This document shows positions 46,101-57,241 of a DNA stretch of 64,000 bases, piece by piece. Below the pieces are notes generated by a model. It did no database searches and was not told the DNA's origin. It saw nothing but the letters and a program-made list of their open reading frames with translations. The position numbers were made by a program, and so were the translations under genes. Origin of the DNA: Yarrowia lipolytica (Eukaryota > Ascomycota > Dipodascomycetes > Dipodascales); contig NC_090771.1 in assembly GCF_001761485.1 (NCBI RefSeq), positions 2,852,001 to 2,916,000 of the forward strand, given 5' to 3'. The stretch's first letter is position 1. Each line of letters begins with the position of its first letter.

Positions 46101-48771
46101 GACGGATTAAGTTAAGTAGCGCCAAGTAATTTAGTTGAAAATAAGTGCGGAGGAAGCGCTCCGAATGGACTCACGCAGTGGTGAGCAAAATACAACCACC
46201 AATAACGGCACAGAGGCCAAAAACAACGACAGAAAACAGCCATGAAGACTAACCCAAAGAGTGTAAGATAGTTTGCAATAAAGAAGAACACAAACTGTCA
46301 AATATACTCCTCCTGAACACCCACTCGCCTCGTACTCGTACACTTGGACTCTCCCCCCACCCTCCACAACCTTGTCCGCCTGTGCAGCCCACTGTCGATC
46401 AATGCACATGCAATGAGCAATCGTGGTCCCTCTCATTGGAGTATCGATGAATATCACAAGTGGGGTGCACATGTGGAAGATCACTGCGACTATCTTTACT
46501 CTATTGACTACCGCACGGCACCATTTTGTTTGTTTGGGGCCTCAGGAACCTCCATGGTGGTTCTTTGTGCGGGAGATAGAGTGAGCGCTTAGTCGCAGCG
46601 GTTACATCTTTCGAATACGCTGCTCAGGCGTGATTGTCACGCCTGTTGGCCCTGTAACCTATCTACGGCACCTCAGGCATCTCAAACAGGGTTCCTTGTG
46701 GATCTCCGGTTAGTTGACAGTGCAGAACATCGACACATCGTGAGTCATGTATAATGGTGGGCTGGGGGTGTATCTGAGGAATGGAAGAGCTAGAGCGTAG
46801 CCAATCCACATTAAAGAACCATACGGAGTTCAATTGATACCTCAGCATCCCACAGACTCCACTGTCTTGTGCTATAAAGGGCTTGGAAAGTTCCTTCCTC
46901 ACACATCTACTGTATGTCCAAGTATGTACATACTGCACCCGACAGTGTATCAGACGCCTCCGGGAGACATTGCAACAAGTAATTATGACGGTACTGCATC
47001 GAGTATTTACATCCGTCGCTCAACAAAAAGTCGGTACAACTCCACCTGTATCTCCAGTGACGTCAGGTTGCTCAATCTGAAAGACATTGGAAGATGGCAA
47101 AGTGGACGTTTATTTTGCAGGTAAAAACAATAGTAGCAACAAGGAAAGCATTTATAGGTGATTTGCGGTTGCAATGGAACGACAAAGAGAGTGCAGACTT
47201 GGAAAAGTGAGCATGAAGAGCTCATCTGTGTGGTACGATGTATGGCTGGAGTGCACTGTCAATTGAAGAAAGAAGCCAGAGGCTAGAGTAACGTTGTGTC
47301 AGCAGGTTGAAATTCTCGCAGATTGAACTCATTTGACACTATTCATCTTTCTAATGCTTCATTCTTGTTCCTCATATTCGTCGGTTCTGCCGGAATGTCC
47401 TTTATTGGTATTGTACTTGTACTTGTCATTTACTTAACTTTTAGTTGACGTAGACACAGCACCCACTTTATGGACCCTCCATTTTACCACCAGATGGAGG
47501 TATTGAAAATCAATAGTAGTTTTCCATAAATAATGGCCATACCAAATAGCATACTACAGCAAGTAACATAATAAAATAAAACTGCCTTCCCAGAGTGACA
47601 TATTCTCTTCCTCACCTACAGGTAGTTCATGATAGTTGCAAGCATGATCAATACCTGCCACTCCCTCTTACAGTAGATCCACGACAGGAGCTTCCAAAAC
47701 CGAAATACCGTAGCAATTCTGTCAATGGACGTATCGACTATTCATCCCACTCTCAATTGACATTTAATAGGCACCACTACATTCATATTAGCCACCATAA
47801 AAGACATCAAAAATACCCACACAAGATGGTATCCATGGCAACCAAGACTTCGCGTCTGGTCTCAGAGGTCCAAAGTAACTGCCCCGGTCATATCCAACTA
47901 TTCCACAGTATTTTCCTCGCTCTTGGTCAACAACTTCGACTCAACACGTCCAGCCACACGGTCCAAATAGGGCAAGTGTTGATCCGGAAGGTGCACCAAA
48001 AACCACACGCTTCCAGCCTCCTAAAGTACGTGCGCACTTGCAGTCTGGGGTATTGCAGATCACCAGCATTTTAAATAATAGTATGGAAAAGTGCGGGCTA
48101 AGAGACTAGTAAATCGATGTAAGATGTCCTGGAGTCCTCGCAGGAGCTGATTGATCTTGTCTTGTCCCATTATTTTCCCCTCTTCTCTACATTCGAAAAT
48201 ATCCACCCATAATATCCACATAATATCCACCTCCTCCATTCCTCACCTCAACCGCCGCTACACGTGGATTATGCACAGAATAGACATGGCTCCACCAGCC
48301 TAATCCCAGCACAATGCCTTTGACATTTATGCTTGATCGGATGTGATGGTAGGATACAATGTGTACATGGGCTTTAGCGAGAGGCATGGACGTGGTCACA
48401 GACACGGTCGCACAAACAACCGGATATTTCCTCCTACTCCGTACGATACATGCCAATCCCCCCCCTTACTTGTCCACCCCATGTCCAACTCCCCCTCCAG
48501 CGTACATTGTGTCCCGGTCCCAGATATTTAACCTTTTAACGTACCAACCATGATTGGCCAAAAATTGCGCAGCAACACAAACCTGCCGTTTTAAGAATGT
48601 CGTATTCCCAAATTGCACATTATGCCCTAACCACCACAGTCCCGATCGGGCCATCCCCCCAACCTCTACATTATCTTGATGCGATATCTGCGTCAACATT
48701 AGACAACACAACCGCACAAATTTCAAACCCATCAACAATACCAACCATACCCCTCCGCTAGCCACGCACAA
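43133..48771. other. Gene-poor region downstream of the zinc-finger gene
   Basis: About 5.6 kb without a supportable gene. The longest frames (45169-45579 on -, 46131-46484 on -, 47595-48074 on +) lack domains and overlap other frames. There is a minisatellite at 43564-43679 and TACTTGTA/GTACAAGTAC palindromes near 43890-43930, 45505 and 47410. The last 300 bases are C/A-rich and form the leader of the next gene. Confidence 0.5.
43564..43679. repeat. Minisatellite of GATTTTGGCGATTTT units
   Basis: Tandem imperfect units (GATTTTGATGATTTTGGC and variants with TAGC, GCGC) span about 115 bases, 430 bases past the zinc-finger stop codon. The unit resembles the reverse complement of the simple repeat at 37727-37793 on the other side of the same gene. 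Confidence 0.8.
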
Positions 48772-49317
48772 ATGATGTCATTTTATCCCGAAGAAGACCG
48801 ACAGAACCGCTACTCCAACCTGGTATCGGTACCCTCTTACTCGCCCACCTTTGGCAACTCGTCGCTGTACCAGCAGCAGCAGCAGCATCAGCATCAGCAG
48901 CAGCAGCAGGTCCAGCAGCGATCGGTGACGCCCCGAAACCAATACTCGGCCGGCGCATACTCGTCCATGGGCTCGGCGTCGTCTATGGGCTCGGCGTCAT
49001 CCTTCTACCACTACAACAGCCCAACCTCCATGCACGCACGGTTCAACGCTTCTAGAGGCTTCGAGGCGGAGGACGACATGGAGTTCTGCCCCGCGCTATC
49101 CCCAAGTCACATGGGCTATGTGTCCTCATCGTCTTCGGACTCCAACTCCCCCTCCCAGCTGCCATCCCAGCTGTACAATGAAACCACACCAGACACCCCT
49201 TTCTCGCCCGAGCTGGCCCACACGGGCTCGCCCAAGGTGACTGCTCGAGTGAGAAAGGCCATCCAGATTGTCGATCCATCCACTGGCCTGCGAGTCTCGT
49301 CTCCTACCATGAAATAG
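48772..49317 (+). CDS. Low-complexity Gln/Ser-rich protein of unknown function
   Basis: This 181-residue protein has a Gln/His run (about 34-50, QQQQQHQHQQQQQ), a Ser/Met-rich repeat (SSMGSASSMGSASSF, about 64-78), a serine run near 117-121 and a conserved-looking C-terminal block, SPKVTARVRKAIQIVDPSTG. The 'A-I-x-I-x-DP-x-TG' pattern recurs in several fungal RNA-related, low-complexity proteins, but I cannot assign a family from it. The TPDTPFSPE stretch offers proline-directed phosphorylation sites. Two adjacent ATGs (48772 and 48775) are possible starts. Codon choice (CTG, CAG, TCG, CCC rich) resembles that of the zinc-finger gene, supporting it as real. Confidence 0.7.
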   Translation: MMSFYPEEDRQNRYSNLVSVPSYSPTFGNSSLYQQQQQHQHQQQQQVQQRSVTPRNQYSAGAYSSMGSASSMGSASSFYHYNSPTSMHARFNASRGFEAEDDMEFCPALSPSHMGYVSSSSSDSNSPSQLPSQLYNETTPDTPFSPELAHTGSPKVTARVRKAIQIVDPSTGLRVSSPTMK

Positions 49318-50903
49318 AGAGGAGATCTGAGAGTCAGACTCCACAGCAGCCAGTGTGACATTCCATGAGTTATGACTGATGACACTAAGATGTATTATTT
49401 AACTGTTATTTATTGCATAAGAGATATGATTATGATTGAGAATGGGTGTAGCTAAAAACTAGTATTTTCTCCGTCTTTTCTAAATCAATTCTATTGTCTT
49501 CTCCGCGCTTCGAACCGCCCCTATCGTCCATACTCGACAGGTCAACTTATGTACGCAGTGCATTATCTCGACGTATAGTTGCAACCATGAAGGTTGATTG
49601 TGTGAGCGAATGGGGGCTCTAAAGTCGTATTTCGTTTCAGACACTGGTTCCAGGCACGCCAGAGTGTCTCTCTGACTTACCATGGTATGATTGCTGTTTG
49701 TTGCATGTCTCCAACGTCGCCTGAAAGCCTGGTGAAAATCTGCTGCTGCAAAGATGGGCCCACGAATCGAACCATGGTCATGAGACTCACACGCTGTACA
49801 GGTTACTCGTACGTACGATATTCTATCGTTGTACATACGCAGATAATTATTCAACCGTGGAACGGAGGAGTTCACCCACTCACTCACTTACACACCGACA
49901 CATTCACCTCCGCCGTTTTTCAACACTACTGTATTGCCTATTTTTATCTCCCGCCATCTCCCGTTTTTTTCCGCTACTCGCGGTGTCTCAGTTTTCTGGG
50001 TTAAATTAGCTGAAAGCCCAACTCAACGGTTTGATCAAAAAGCGACCCAAAGTGGAAATCAGTGTATCTTATTTGAAGAGCATATTGGGCAAGATAAGGG
50101 CGACGTCTGGAGACGGTGACTGTGGAATTTCACAAGCGATTGTTCTGCTATTGTACTTGTCTTAGTAGCTTGCATCACCTTTCATATACCAGAGCGTGCA
50201 GAAAGATGCATGCAGATGCCCCACACGTTGAGTTGTATGTACTGTAGCTGTTGAACAGAAACAGTATAGACTGACCGAGGAAGTGTTCATCTCACACTGT
50301 TGAATTGCACTAAAAAATAATAATGGCGGGTGAAAAAGAAGTCCATGAAGAAAGAACAGGAACAGAGAGCTAGAGGACAAAGAATGTACAAGTAGTGCGA
50401 ACTTTTACCCGTACAAGTTCAGATAGCGCGCTCAAGTGAAAGACACGAGACGAACACACGTGTTGAGACATACACTGGTTTGTAGTCCACAAAGCGGTTC
50501 TTTGTACTTGTACTACAAGTAATCAAACAGCTTTTACGAAAGGCTACAGTACGAGCACTCCTACCGGTATCGTACTCGTACTTGTATGGCAGAAAGCCAT
50601 AACTTCATGCTGAGGGGACAATGTCTTCTTTCTATATCAACTTGACACCTACAAGAAGGGGGGAACCTTTCACATCGAGATATATACAAGACAATGAAGT
50701 GGGTATTGCCACAGTTCAAGGACAGTATCAGTATTTGTTCTCCCTAGTCGATCTACGCGTCCAAACTAATTACTTTATTACACTACAACTCATCATGATG
50801 AGAGAAAGCATCAACCTCCAAGCACTCGTGCTTGCATTACCCACAACATCCCTCAGTCCAATTTTACCTATAAATCATTCCTCTCAGGGGTTTCACCCAC
50901 CTA
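49318..50903. other. Intergenic
   Basis: No gene was recognised. The frame at 49480-49887 (-) has random composition. TACTTGTA-type palindromes cluster at 50500-50590 (TTGTACTTGTACTACAAGTA and GTACTCGTACTTGTA). Confidence 0.5.
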
Positions 50904-51680
50904 TCAGTTCACATTCTCCTTGTTGAAGGGAAAGGAAGGAGTGAACTCTCGCGAAAACTCACGTCGCACCTGTTTTCTTGATCCACCTCGCTTTGACATT
51001 TCCAGAGCGCCGCTGCTATCGGGCGAATTGGCTCCGTCACGTGAAAGCCGTCCTTCCACATCCATCTCGTTCTGTCGCTGTTCAAACAATCGAGCTTCCC
51101 GAAGATGGTATTCGGCTGAGTACGTTCTAGAGCCGGAAAACGATCTCTGAGACGAGCCAGACACAGAACGAGGGTCGTACTTGGCCCGTACTTTTTGAGA
51201 ATATGAGATTGTGGGCTGTAGATACGACGGTACTCGTTTCTTTGGCAGATTCAGCACTTCCTGCTGGTCCGAGAAGTCGTATGAGGTATCAATCTGTGGA
51301 GTTCCCGCTGACTGAACCGGCTCAGCCGTCTTAGGGTCCACGTCCATCGCCTTTTTAGCCTCAACCTGTTCCTGTTGCAACTCCTCCTGGTCATCATTGA
51401 CTTCATACTCCTCCATTATCGAATCCTCCAGCTCTGGAACGTCGTTTTGGTCGTGGTTCTTGTCGAGCTGCTCGTCTGCCATTTCCTGTGGGTTGGTTTC
51501 CAACTCGTCCACCTCAATGCGGTCGCTTTTCGGGTCCTGGTTGTTGGTCGTCTTGGTCCCTACAACCTCCTTGTCCCTCTGTTTGGTCGCGTCTTCACGT
51601 GTCTTTTCAGCCTCGATGAAGGTCTCAATGTCGGGCACCGAGCCCAAACTGAGCTCATTGTCGCTGGCGGGGGCGCTCAT
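50904..51680 (-). CDS. Acidic, largely disordered protein of unknown function
   Basis: This 258-residue protein is rich in Glu, Asp, Gln and Ser. Residues 1-120 are acidic (LETNPQEMADEQLDKNHDQ, DDQEELQQEQVEAKK). The second half is basic and serine-rich (DPRSVSGSSQRSFSGSRTYS), followed by EYHLREARLFEQRQNEMDVE and a basic end (KRGGSRKQVRREFSREFTP) closing NKENVN. No domain is recognised. The polarity from acidic to basic/Ser-rich resembles adaptor or chromatin-associated proteins, but this is only composition. The frame is intact, with one in-frame ATG at the start and a CACGTGA box inside the coding region near 51038. Confidence 0.7.
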   Translation of the reverse strand: MSAPASDNELSLGSVPDIETFIEAEKTREDATKQRDKEVVGTKTTNNQDPKSDRIEVDELETNPQEMADEQLDKNHDQNDVPELEDSIMEEYEVNDDQEELQQEQVEAKKAMDVDPKTAEPVQSAGTPQIDTSYDFSDQQEVLNLPKKRVPSYLQPTISYSQKVRAKYDPRSVSGSSQRSFSGSRTYSAEYHLREARLFEQRQNEMDVEGRLSRDGANSPDSSGALEMSKRGGSRKQVRREFSREFTPSFPFNKENVN

Positions 51681-53075
51681 CTCGTGTGTATTTTTTATAC
51701 GGCGTGTTTTGTGTGTTTTTGTGACAGTTAGGAGATGCTCTCTGGTAGATAGGGGAGTGTCGCCAATAAACCTACAAGTGCAGTATGTTGACTTTTACCA
51801 GTTAGGACGCACTTGCAGGTGGTATGTACGGGGGGTTGTCCCGGCAACGCACATACCACGACCCAGACGACTCTATGCTAACACTCATCCTGAGTGGCTC
51901 ACTCGACAACTCGATGATAACACGATATTATTATGTTTGTGTAGTTTCACCCGCCCATTTTTCACCCTGAAGTGTGTTTTCTCCCCGTTCCGTAGAAAAG
52001 TGGGGTTTACAGCATATTCTGACATGTCCGCACTACGGTAGATACGATACAAGTATATCTTCACAATGTTCTGACATATTGAGGTAGTTATTGAAGCTGT
52101 ATACATGTATATATCACCGATAAATCGGACATTACGCCCACTGATCTCAATCACATTACAGCAGGTAGCTAAGTACAGTATACAGTAGCATTCTGCGTTA
52201 CAGTAGCTATTGTACAATAGCTTCAGTAGGAGTTTACTGTAGCCTACGACTGTTGGAGCAAGAGGTGCTGAGGAGGGGGACCCTGAGAAGCTGAATTCAT
52301 GTGATATATATATCCTGATGATATTTGATATCTATAGATATTGGTTCAGACAGGAGATCCAGTATAACGTCCACTTCTCTCTACACTCCAGTTCTTTGGG
52401 CCTTTCTTTGTAGCTTCCTATGATATTTAACTGAAGAAAGTCACAAGGAGTTATATCACGTTCTGGTCACGTAATGTAGTCAGTTCATACAATGTCTACT
52501 CATTTTTATCGCTAATGAACATCCTGAGACCGTATAGCAGTCTCCACCTTGTCTCAATCGTAGATCTGAGTCAGGGGGCCATAAGGAGTTGTAGATCGAA
52601 CCTAAGAGTTTGATTTGTGATATGTGAGAGAGACCAAGGGATGAAATCAGGTTGATAAGTCAGAATATCTTTTCCTCTTGGACAAAATCATTTTAGTGGC
52701 TAATTAGTGGTCATTTTGAGTGCTAAGTAACTAGCGTTTGTTGGCATAAGAGTAACTCAACAAATATACTTGGAATTTTCAACTATGCAACCATGAAATG
52801 GGAACAATCTGTTGGAGAATTAACGAGCTAAACGAAGTACCACCCCTGCTCCTCCTGAGCGCCATTTGTTCCAGACTGAGACATATAGAGGGACATTGAA
52901 AGAGCTCAATTATGTATGTCACGTGAGTAGCTTCATCTACTTCACGTCCGCTCACCCCACCTCACGACGAGATATTCAGGTCTCTATTAGCGTCACACAC
53001 CTTAACCGTCATGCATACCACAGGCACATCGCAATATGTTTCATTGTGGGACGGCGCACTGCACCAACGAGCACC
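51681..53075. other. Divergent intergenic region before RAD1
   Basis: About 1.4 kb lies between the acidic-protein gene (leaving left) and RAD1 (leaving right). A TCACGTGAG box is at about 52919-52927, some 150 bases before the RAD1 start. TACAGTA/TACTGTAG elements cluster near 52180-52245. No gene is seen inside. Confidence 0.5.
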
Positions 53076-56000
53076 ATGTCGTCGCTATTCATTCTATCTG
53101 ACGACGAAGAGGACGGTTACGATGGAAACGACGTGCAGGTTGAAGATGCCGAAGTCGATGCGCTTTTTGTGGAAGAGAATACTCAGGCAGCAGTACCAGC
53201 ATCGACTACAGTGCCTCGAACTTCTTCCGGAGAGACAACAGCAAGCATGCCAGAGGTTCCCGAACGACGTCTGGAGCGCGAGATCGACAATGACGAGGAA
53301 CCAGAACAGCCGCTGTTCATTTCTCGACCGACAGAGACCATTGAAACGGCCACTGACACCAATATTAAACCTGTCAGCACCACTCTTCCATACGCATTTC
53401 AGCGAACCATAGTGAGAGAACTACTCAAGGACGACGCGCTGTTGATCCTGGGTCGAGGTCTGGGTATTGATCTGATTGCTGCCAACCTGATTCACTCGCT
53501 TGATCTGGCTGGAAACAGTGTAATCATGGAGGGCGAGGAAGACCCCAAAAACTCGTTGGTTCTTGTACTGGGAGCATCGGATGAAGACAATGAGCGGCTT
53601 GAACAGGATATTGGCCAATTGGCCGCCTTAGATGGATTCTATGACTATCCTAACGATACAGATGAGGATTTTTCAGGTGCTGATCCTCTCAAGGATGTGG
53701 CAAATACAGACCCCAGACCCAGCAGGCTGCAATTCATTACCAATGAGACAGGTCTCGCCAGTGAACGAACACGCATGTACAGGGCTGGGGGAGTGTTCAG
53801 TATCACATCTCGAGTTTTGATTGTTGATATGCTCAGAGGGTACATAGATGTGCCTCAAATATCTGCTGTGGTCATTCTCAACGCCCACAGAGCCACTGAG
53901 GCGTCTTTGGAGGCGTTCATCTTGCGTGTAATGAAACAGGATAACCCCTGGGCTACTATCAAGGCGCTCTCTGACCAACCTGAACGGTTTATTCGTGGAT
54001 TTTCGCCTCTGACGCAGATGCAGAAGAACCTGTTTGTCAAGAAAACACGTCTCTGGCCCAGATTTCATCTCAAGGTAAAGGAGTGTCTCAATGGTGTTCC
54101 TGGACGAAAACCGACCAGAGGAGTTCCCACAGTAGTGGAACTACAGTGTCAGTTGACACCCAAGATGCAACAGATCCAGACCTCCATCCTGGAGCTAATT
54201 GGTTTGTGTATTGGTGACATCAAGCGAAAGGTCACATCTGTGGACATGGAGGATTGGAAGGTCGAGAACCTCCTGGATCAGTCTTCTTCCAGTGCATTCT
54301 TTGACGATCTTGTCCAGCGCCAGCTAAGTCCTATCTGGCACAGAATCCCGCCAGACACTCGAAAGATGGTGGGTGATATCTCTGCACTCAAGGCTCTTCT
54401 TCAGGACCTACTCACTGAAGACTGTATTTCATTCTTCCGACAATTGGAGCTGCTACGAATGTCCAAGGGTCCTGAGACACCTTGGTTAGTAACTGAAGAC
54501 GCTTCCAACCTGTTTGAGGCTGCCAAAAGTCGTGTTCATGCGAGAACTGACCCTAAGGACCCCAACTCAATCAAGAAAGTTCTTGAGGAGCTTCCCAAGT
54601 GGCGAGAGTTGGCCATCTTGGTTGATGAGCATCTATCTTCTGGAAAGGAGGGTCCGCTTTTGATAATGTGTTCTTCCTCTCGTATCAAAACACAGCTGAG
54701 AAGGTACATTTGCAGTCTGAGAGACGATAGACGGCATGGCAATGGCCAATGGACATCCAATTACCTCAGTAGAAAGTTCAGAAAGTATCAGAGATGGCGG
54801 GAGGGGTATTTTCAGATGAAGAGACGGGTGCAGGAGGAAAAGGAAGCAGCCAAGGATGACCAGAGTAGCGGGTCTGCCCCACAAGTTCACCACACCAACA
54901 AGCGAAGACGCGTGAGAGGAGGAGGATCTATTTCTACCGGTGCTCACAAGATCGACGATCATGCTGAGCTAATTGAGATCGAGAAGCTCAGCAAACTGAT
55001 TGAAGGTACCGATGGAACAGGTGAAGTGGAAGAGATACAGGATCTGGACGAGTACAAGTTGTCCGATGGCGAAGAAGAAGACAACTTTAGCTCTTTCAAG
55101 TTTGAGGAAATGACGTTGCTTGACACTGTGGTGATTGAGACGTTTGATGACGTTATTAACCTCGAGGAGCTTGGTCCCAGTGGGATAATCATGTACCAGC
55201 CCAACCCCGAATTTTTCAGGACTATTGAAATCTACGGAAGAAACCGCAAAGTGGCACCCAACGTCTATCTTCTTTACTATGGTCTCTCATACGAAGAGCA
55301 GGCTTTCTTAGCGGCTGTTCGAAAAGAGAAAGATGCCTTCTCCAAGCTCATCAAGGAGCGTGCTAAGATGCCCATGTTGTTGGCTACCACTGAAGATGAC
55401 CAGCGGGGCCTCAAGATCATTCGGGAGGCCAATTCTCGAATTGCTGGAGGTCAGATATCCACAAACAGCTACGGAAAGATCCTGGTCGATGTGCGTGAGT
55501 TCAGAGCAGCTCTGCCTTCCATTCTGCACTCGTACGGCTTCCAAGTATACCCCACACACCTGACAGTCGGTGACTACGTGCTCAGTCCTCACATGGTCGT
55601 TGAGCGAAAGAGTATTCCTGATCTGATCAAGTCGTTCCAAGATGGACGTCTGTTGACCCAATGCGAAGCCATGTTCCGGTACTACAGCTATGTCGTCATT
55701 CTGATCGAGTTTGAGGTTGGTGGGTTCACATTTGATCCTGCCAGTGACACTCCCGGTGCTGCATCTGCCAACATGGCTACTCTAAAACAGGCGTCCGAGC
55801 TTCGAGGAAAGATCTCGCTGTTGCTTCTGACCTTCCCCAAGCTGAAGATTATTTGGTCTTCGTCCCCCAGGGAAACAGCTCGTATTTTCGACGAGTTGAG
55901 AGGAAACAACAACAAAGGAGGAAACAAGCCTCCATGGGCAGGAGAACCCGACCCTGATATTGCTGCTGCTTATGGCACTAGTGGTGTTGGAGACTCAACC

Positions 56001-56195
56001 ACCGGTCAACAAAACCACATGGCTATCGACATGCTCCGAGACATACCCGGAGTGACTGCTAAGAACTTCCCGCTTATCATCGCTAAGGTGAATAGTCTGT
56101 ATGATCTGTGTAAGATGACGGTGGCGGAGCTGGCTGAGATTGTTGGCAGTGAGCCTGCCAGGGAGATTATGGGGTTTTTGGAGCAAGAATTGTAG
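53076..56195 (+). CDS. RAD1: XPF-type structure-specific endonuclease (nucleotide excision repair)
   Basis: This 1039-residue protein is the large subunit of the Rad1-Rad10 (XPF-ERCC1) nuclease, which cuts 5' of DNA lesions and trims recombination flaps in the nucleus. The acidic N terminus (MSSLFILSDDEEDGYDG) is followed by a decayed helicase-like domain (FQRTIVRELLKDDALLILGRG from about 110) without Walker residues, as in XPF. A basic stretch, KRRRVRGGG, is a likely nuclear signal. The ERCC4 nuclease domain holds Asp805 (LVDVREF), GDYVLS and the E-R-K triad at 843-845 (VERKS), and it ends with helix-hairpin-helix DNA-binding motifs (LRDIPGVTAKNFPLI...). The frame is open upstream to 52866, but those 70 residues are leader-like; the ATG at 53076 starts a typical XPF N terminus. 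S. cerevisiae Rad1 is 1100 residues. Confidence 0.95.
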   Translation: MSSLFILSDDEEDGYDGNDVQVEDAEVDALFVEENTQAAVPASTTVPRTSSGETTASMPEVPERRLEREIDNDEEPEQPLFISRPTETIETATDTNIKPVSTTLPYAFQRTIVRELLKDDALLILGRGLGIDLIAANLIHSLDLAGNSVIMEGEEDPKNSLVLVLGASDEDNERLEQDIGQLAALDGFYDYPNDTDEDFSGADPLKDVANTDPRPSRLQFITNETGLASERTRMYRAGGVFSITSRVLIVDMLRGYIDVPQISAVVILNAHRATEASLEAFILRVMKQDNPWATIKALSDQPERFIRGFSPLTQMQKNLFVKKTRLWPRFHLKVKECLNGVPGRKPTRGVPTVVELQCQLTPKMQQIQTSILELIGLCIGDIKRKVTSVDMEDWKVENLLDQSSSSAFFDDLVQRQLSPIWHRIPPDTRKMVGDISALKALLQDLLTEDCISFFRQLELLRMSKGPETPWLVTEDASNLFEAAKSRVHARTDPKDPNSIKKVLEELPKWRELAILVDEHLSSGKEGPLLIMCSSSRIKTQLRRYICSLRDDRRHGNGQWTSNYLSRKFRKYQRWREGYFQMKRRVQEEKEAAKDDQSSGSAPQVHHTNKRRRVRGGGSISTGAHKIDDHAELIEIEKLSKLIEGTDGTGEVEEIQDLDEYKLSDGEEEDNFSSFKFEEMTLLDTVVIETFDDVINLEELGPSGIIMYQPNPEFFRTIEIYGRNRKVAPNVYLLYYGLSYEEQAFLAAVRKEKDAFSKLIKERAKMPMLLATTEDDQRGLKIIREANSRIAGGQISTNSYGKILVDVREFRAALPSILHSYGFQVYPTHLTVGDYVLSPHMVVERKSIPDLIKSFQDGRLLTQCEAMFRYYSYVVILIEFEVGGFTFDPASDTPGAASANMATLKQASELRGKISLLLLTFPKLKIIWSSSPRETARIFDELRGNNNKGGNKPPWAGEPDPDIAAAYGTSGVGDSTTGQQNHMAIDMLRDIPGVTAKNFPLIIAKVNSLYDLCKMTVAELAEIVGSEPAREIMGFLEQEL

Positions 56196-56412
56196 TATAT
56201 TCGCGAGAATGTGAGTTGTCACACGCGACCATCTAATTAATTTATTGTACATATCGCACGGTAGGTTGTAGATACTCTGTATTTCAGTACGGTATAATAG
56301 CTCACTGAGTTGGTCAGACTGTAGCAGCATCACGTCTATAGCTACAGTAAATCGAAGATGCGTATATCAACACATGGAATACACAAACACCGTATAGCTA
56401 ATCTGAATTTAT

Positions 56413-56420
56413 GTATATAA
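56413..56420 (+). promoter_or_regulatory. TATA-like element of the RNase H1-like gene
   Basis: GTATATAAG lies on top of the first in-frame ATG of the downstream reading frame, about 50 bases before the second ATG. This is why the second ATG (56465) was chosen as the start. Confidence 0.5.
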
Positions 56421-56464
56421 GTAGATACACCAGCTTATTACTACAATACAACTGTCACCTTCTC

Positions 56465-57241
56465 ATGTACCCATATCCCATACCTCCACCACCGGTACCA
56501 ACATACTATGCAGACGACAATCGCATTGTTCGTCGATACGAGACTAACGGACGACCCGAACTGACGGGACCATTCTTTGTCGTCAAGATGGGCCATCGAC
56601 CTGGAATTTATCGCGCCAGACATATTGCTCGCAGAATGACTGAGAACTTTCCAGACACTACTCCGACGTCGTGGGACACTGAAGAGGAGGCTTTAGCATG
56701 GCTCTATTCGCCCTACATGCACGAGCTGGTTCTGCGAAACGAGTACTCCATCATCAAACGAGTCGTATACTGCCATGGAGTTCTTCAAGGTGTTCAGTCT
56801 GGAACCATGGGCGGTCTGGGCTGTTACTTTGGCCAGTCAAACGAGTGCAACTTTTCAGGACCACTAGTAGGAACAACGCAAACCAAAACTCGGGTGGCAT
56901 ACGCAGCTGTGCTCCAGGCTCTCAAGATCATCTCGTACAGAAGAGAGCACTATCTGTGGCAGATCAGAAGCACCAGTGCTGGAATTCCCAAAACAATTGC
57001 ACAAGCCAGACAAGTCTGGAGAACTTCTCAGTGGCACAACAGTAAAATTGTCCCAGAAGAAGGGAAAGATGTGCTGGAAGCGATAATGACACTGTTGGAC
57101 CGCTTCATAATCACGGTCGAAATCAATTGCCTGCTGGATTTTGGACCCGTAGAGAGACAGGCATCTAGTATCCATGCTGTAGAGAAGCTGGCTATGGATG
57201 GCGTCTACGAGCCTGTCTTCTACATGCCTGAAGGGAATTGA
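56465..57241 (+). CDS. RNase H1-like protein, apparently catalytically inactive
   Basis: This 258-residue protein has the two parts of eukaryotic RNase H1. An N-terminal hybrid-binding domain (about 30-75: FFVVKMGHRPGIY, FPDTTPTSWDTEEEALAWL) matches the usual YAV..GR.PGIY...F.T.EEA..F pattern. The RNase H fold (about 100-250) keeps VVYCHG, GGLGCYFG and TKTRVAYAAVLQAL. By alignment by eye the metal-binding residues are replaced: the first Asp is His104, the Glu of the RAE motif is Ala145, and the Asp of the TDS motif is Ser near 169. Binding of RNA/DNA hybrids may be kept while cutting is lost. The frame is intact and the fold pattern continuous, so this looks like a maintained gene. A proline-rich leader (PYPIPPPPVP) precedes the first domain. 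The upstream ATG at 56411 overlaps a TATA-like element and was rejected. Confidence 0.8.
   Translation: MYPYPIPPPPVPTYYADDNRIVRRYETNGRPELTGPFFVVKMGHRPGIYRARHIARRMTENFPDTTPTSWDTEEEALAWLYSPYMHELVLRNEYSIIKRVVYCHGVLQGVQSGTMGGLGCYFGQSNECNFSGPLVGTTQTKTRVAYAAVLQALKIISYRREHYLWQIRSTSAGIPKTIAQARQVWRTSQWHNSKIVPEEGKDVLEAIMTLLDRFIITVEINCLLDFGPVERQASSIHAVEKLAMDGVYEPVFYMPEGN

Noticed and set aside
47595-48074. A 159-codon plus-strand frame
   Set aside because: It has basic, His-rich composition with no domain, in an AT-rich intergenic stretch and without codon bias like the neighbours.
56411-56464. The upstream ATG as the start of the RNase H1-like protein
   Set aside because: A TATATAAG element overlaps it, so transcription should begin downstream; the added residues match nothing.
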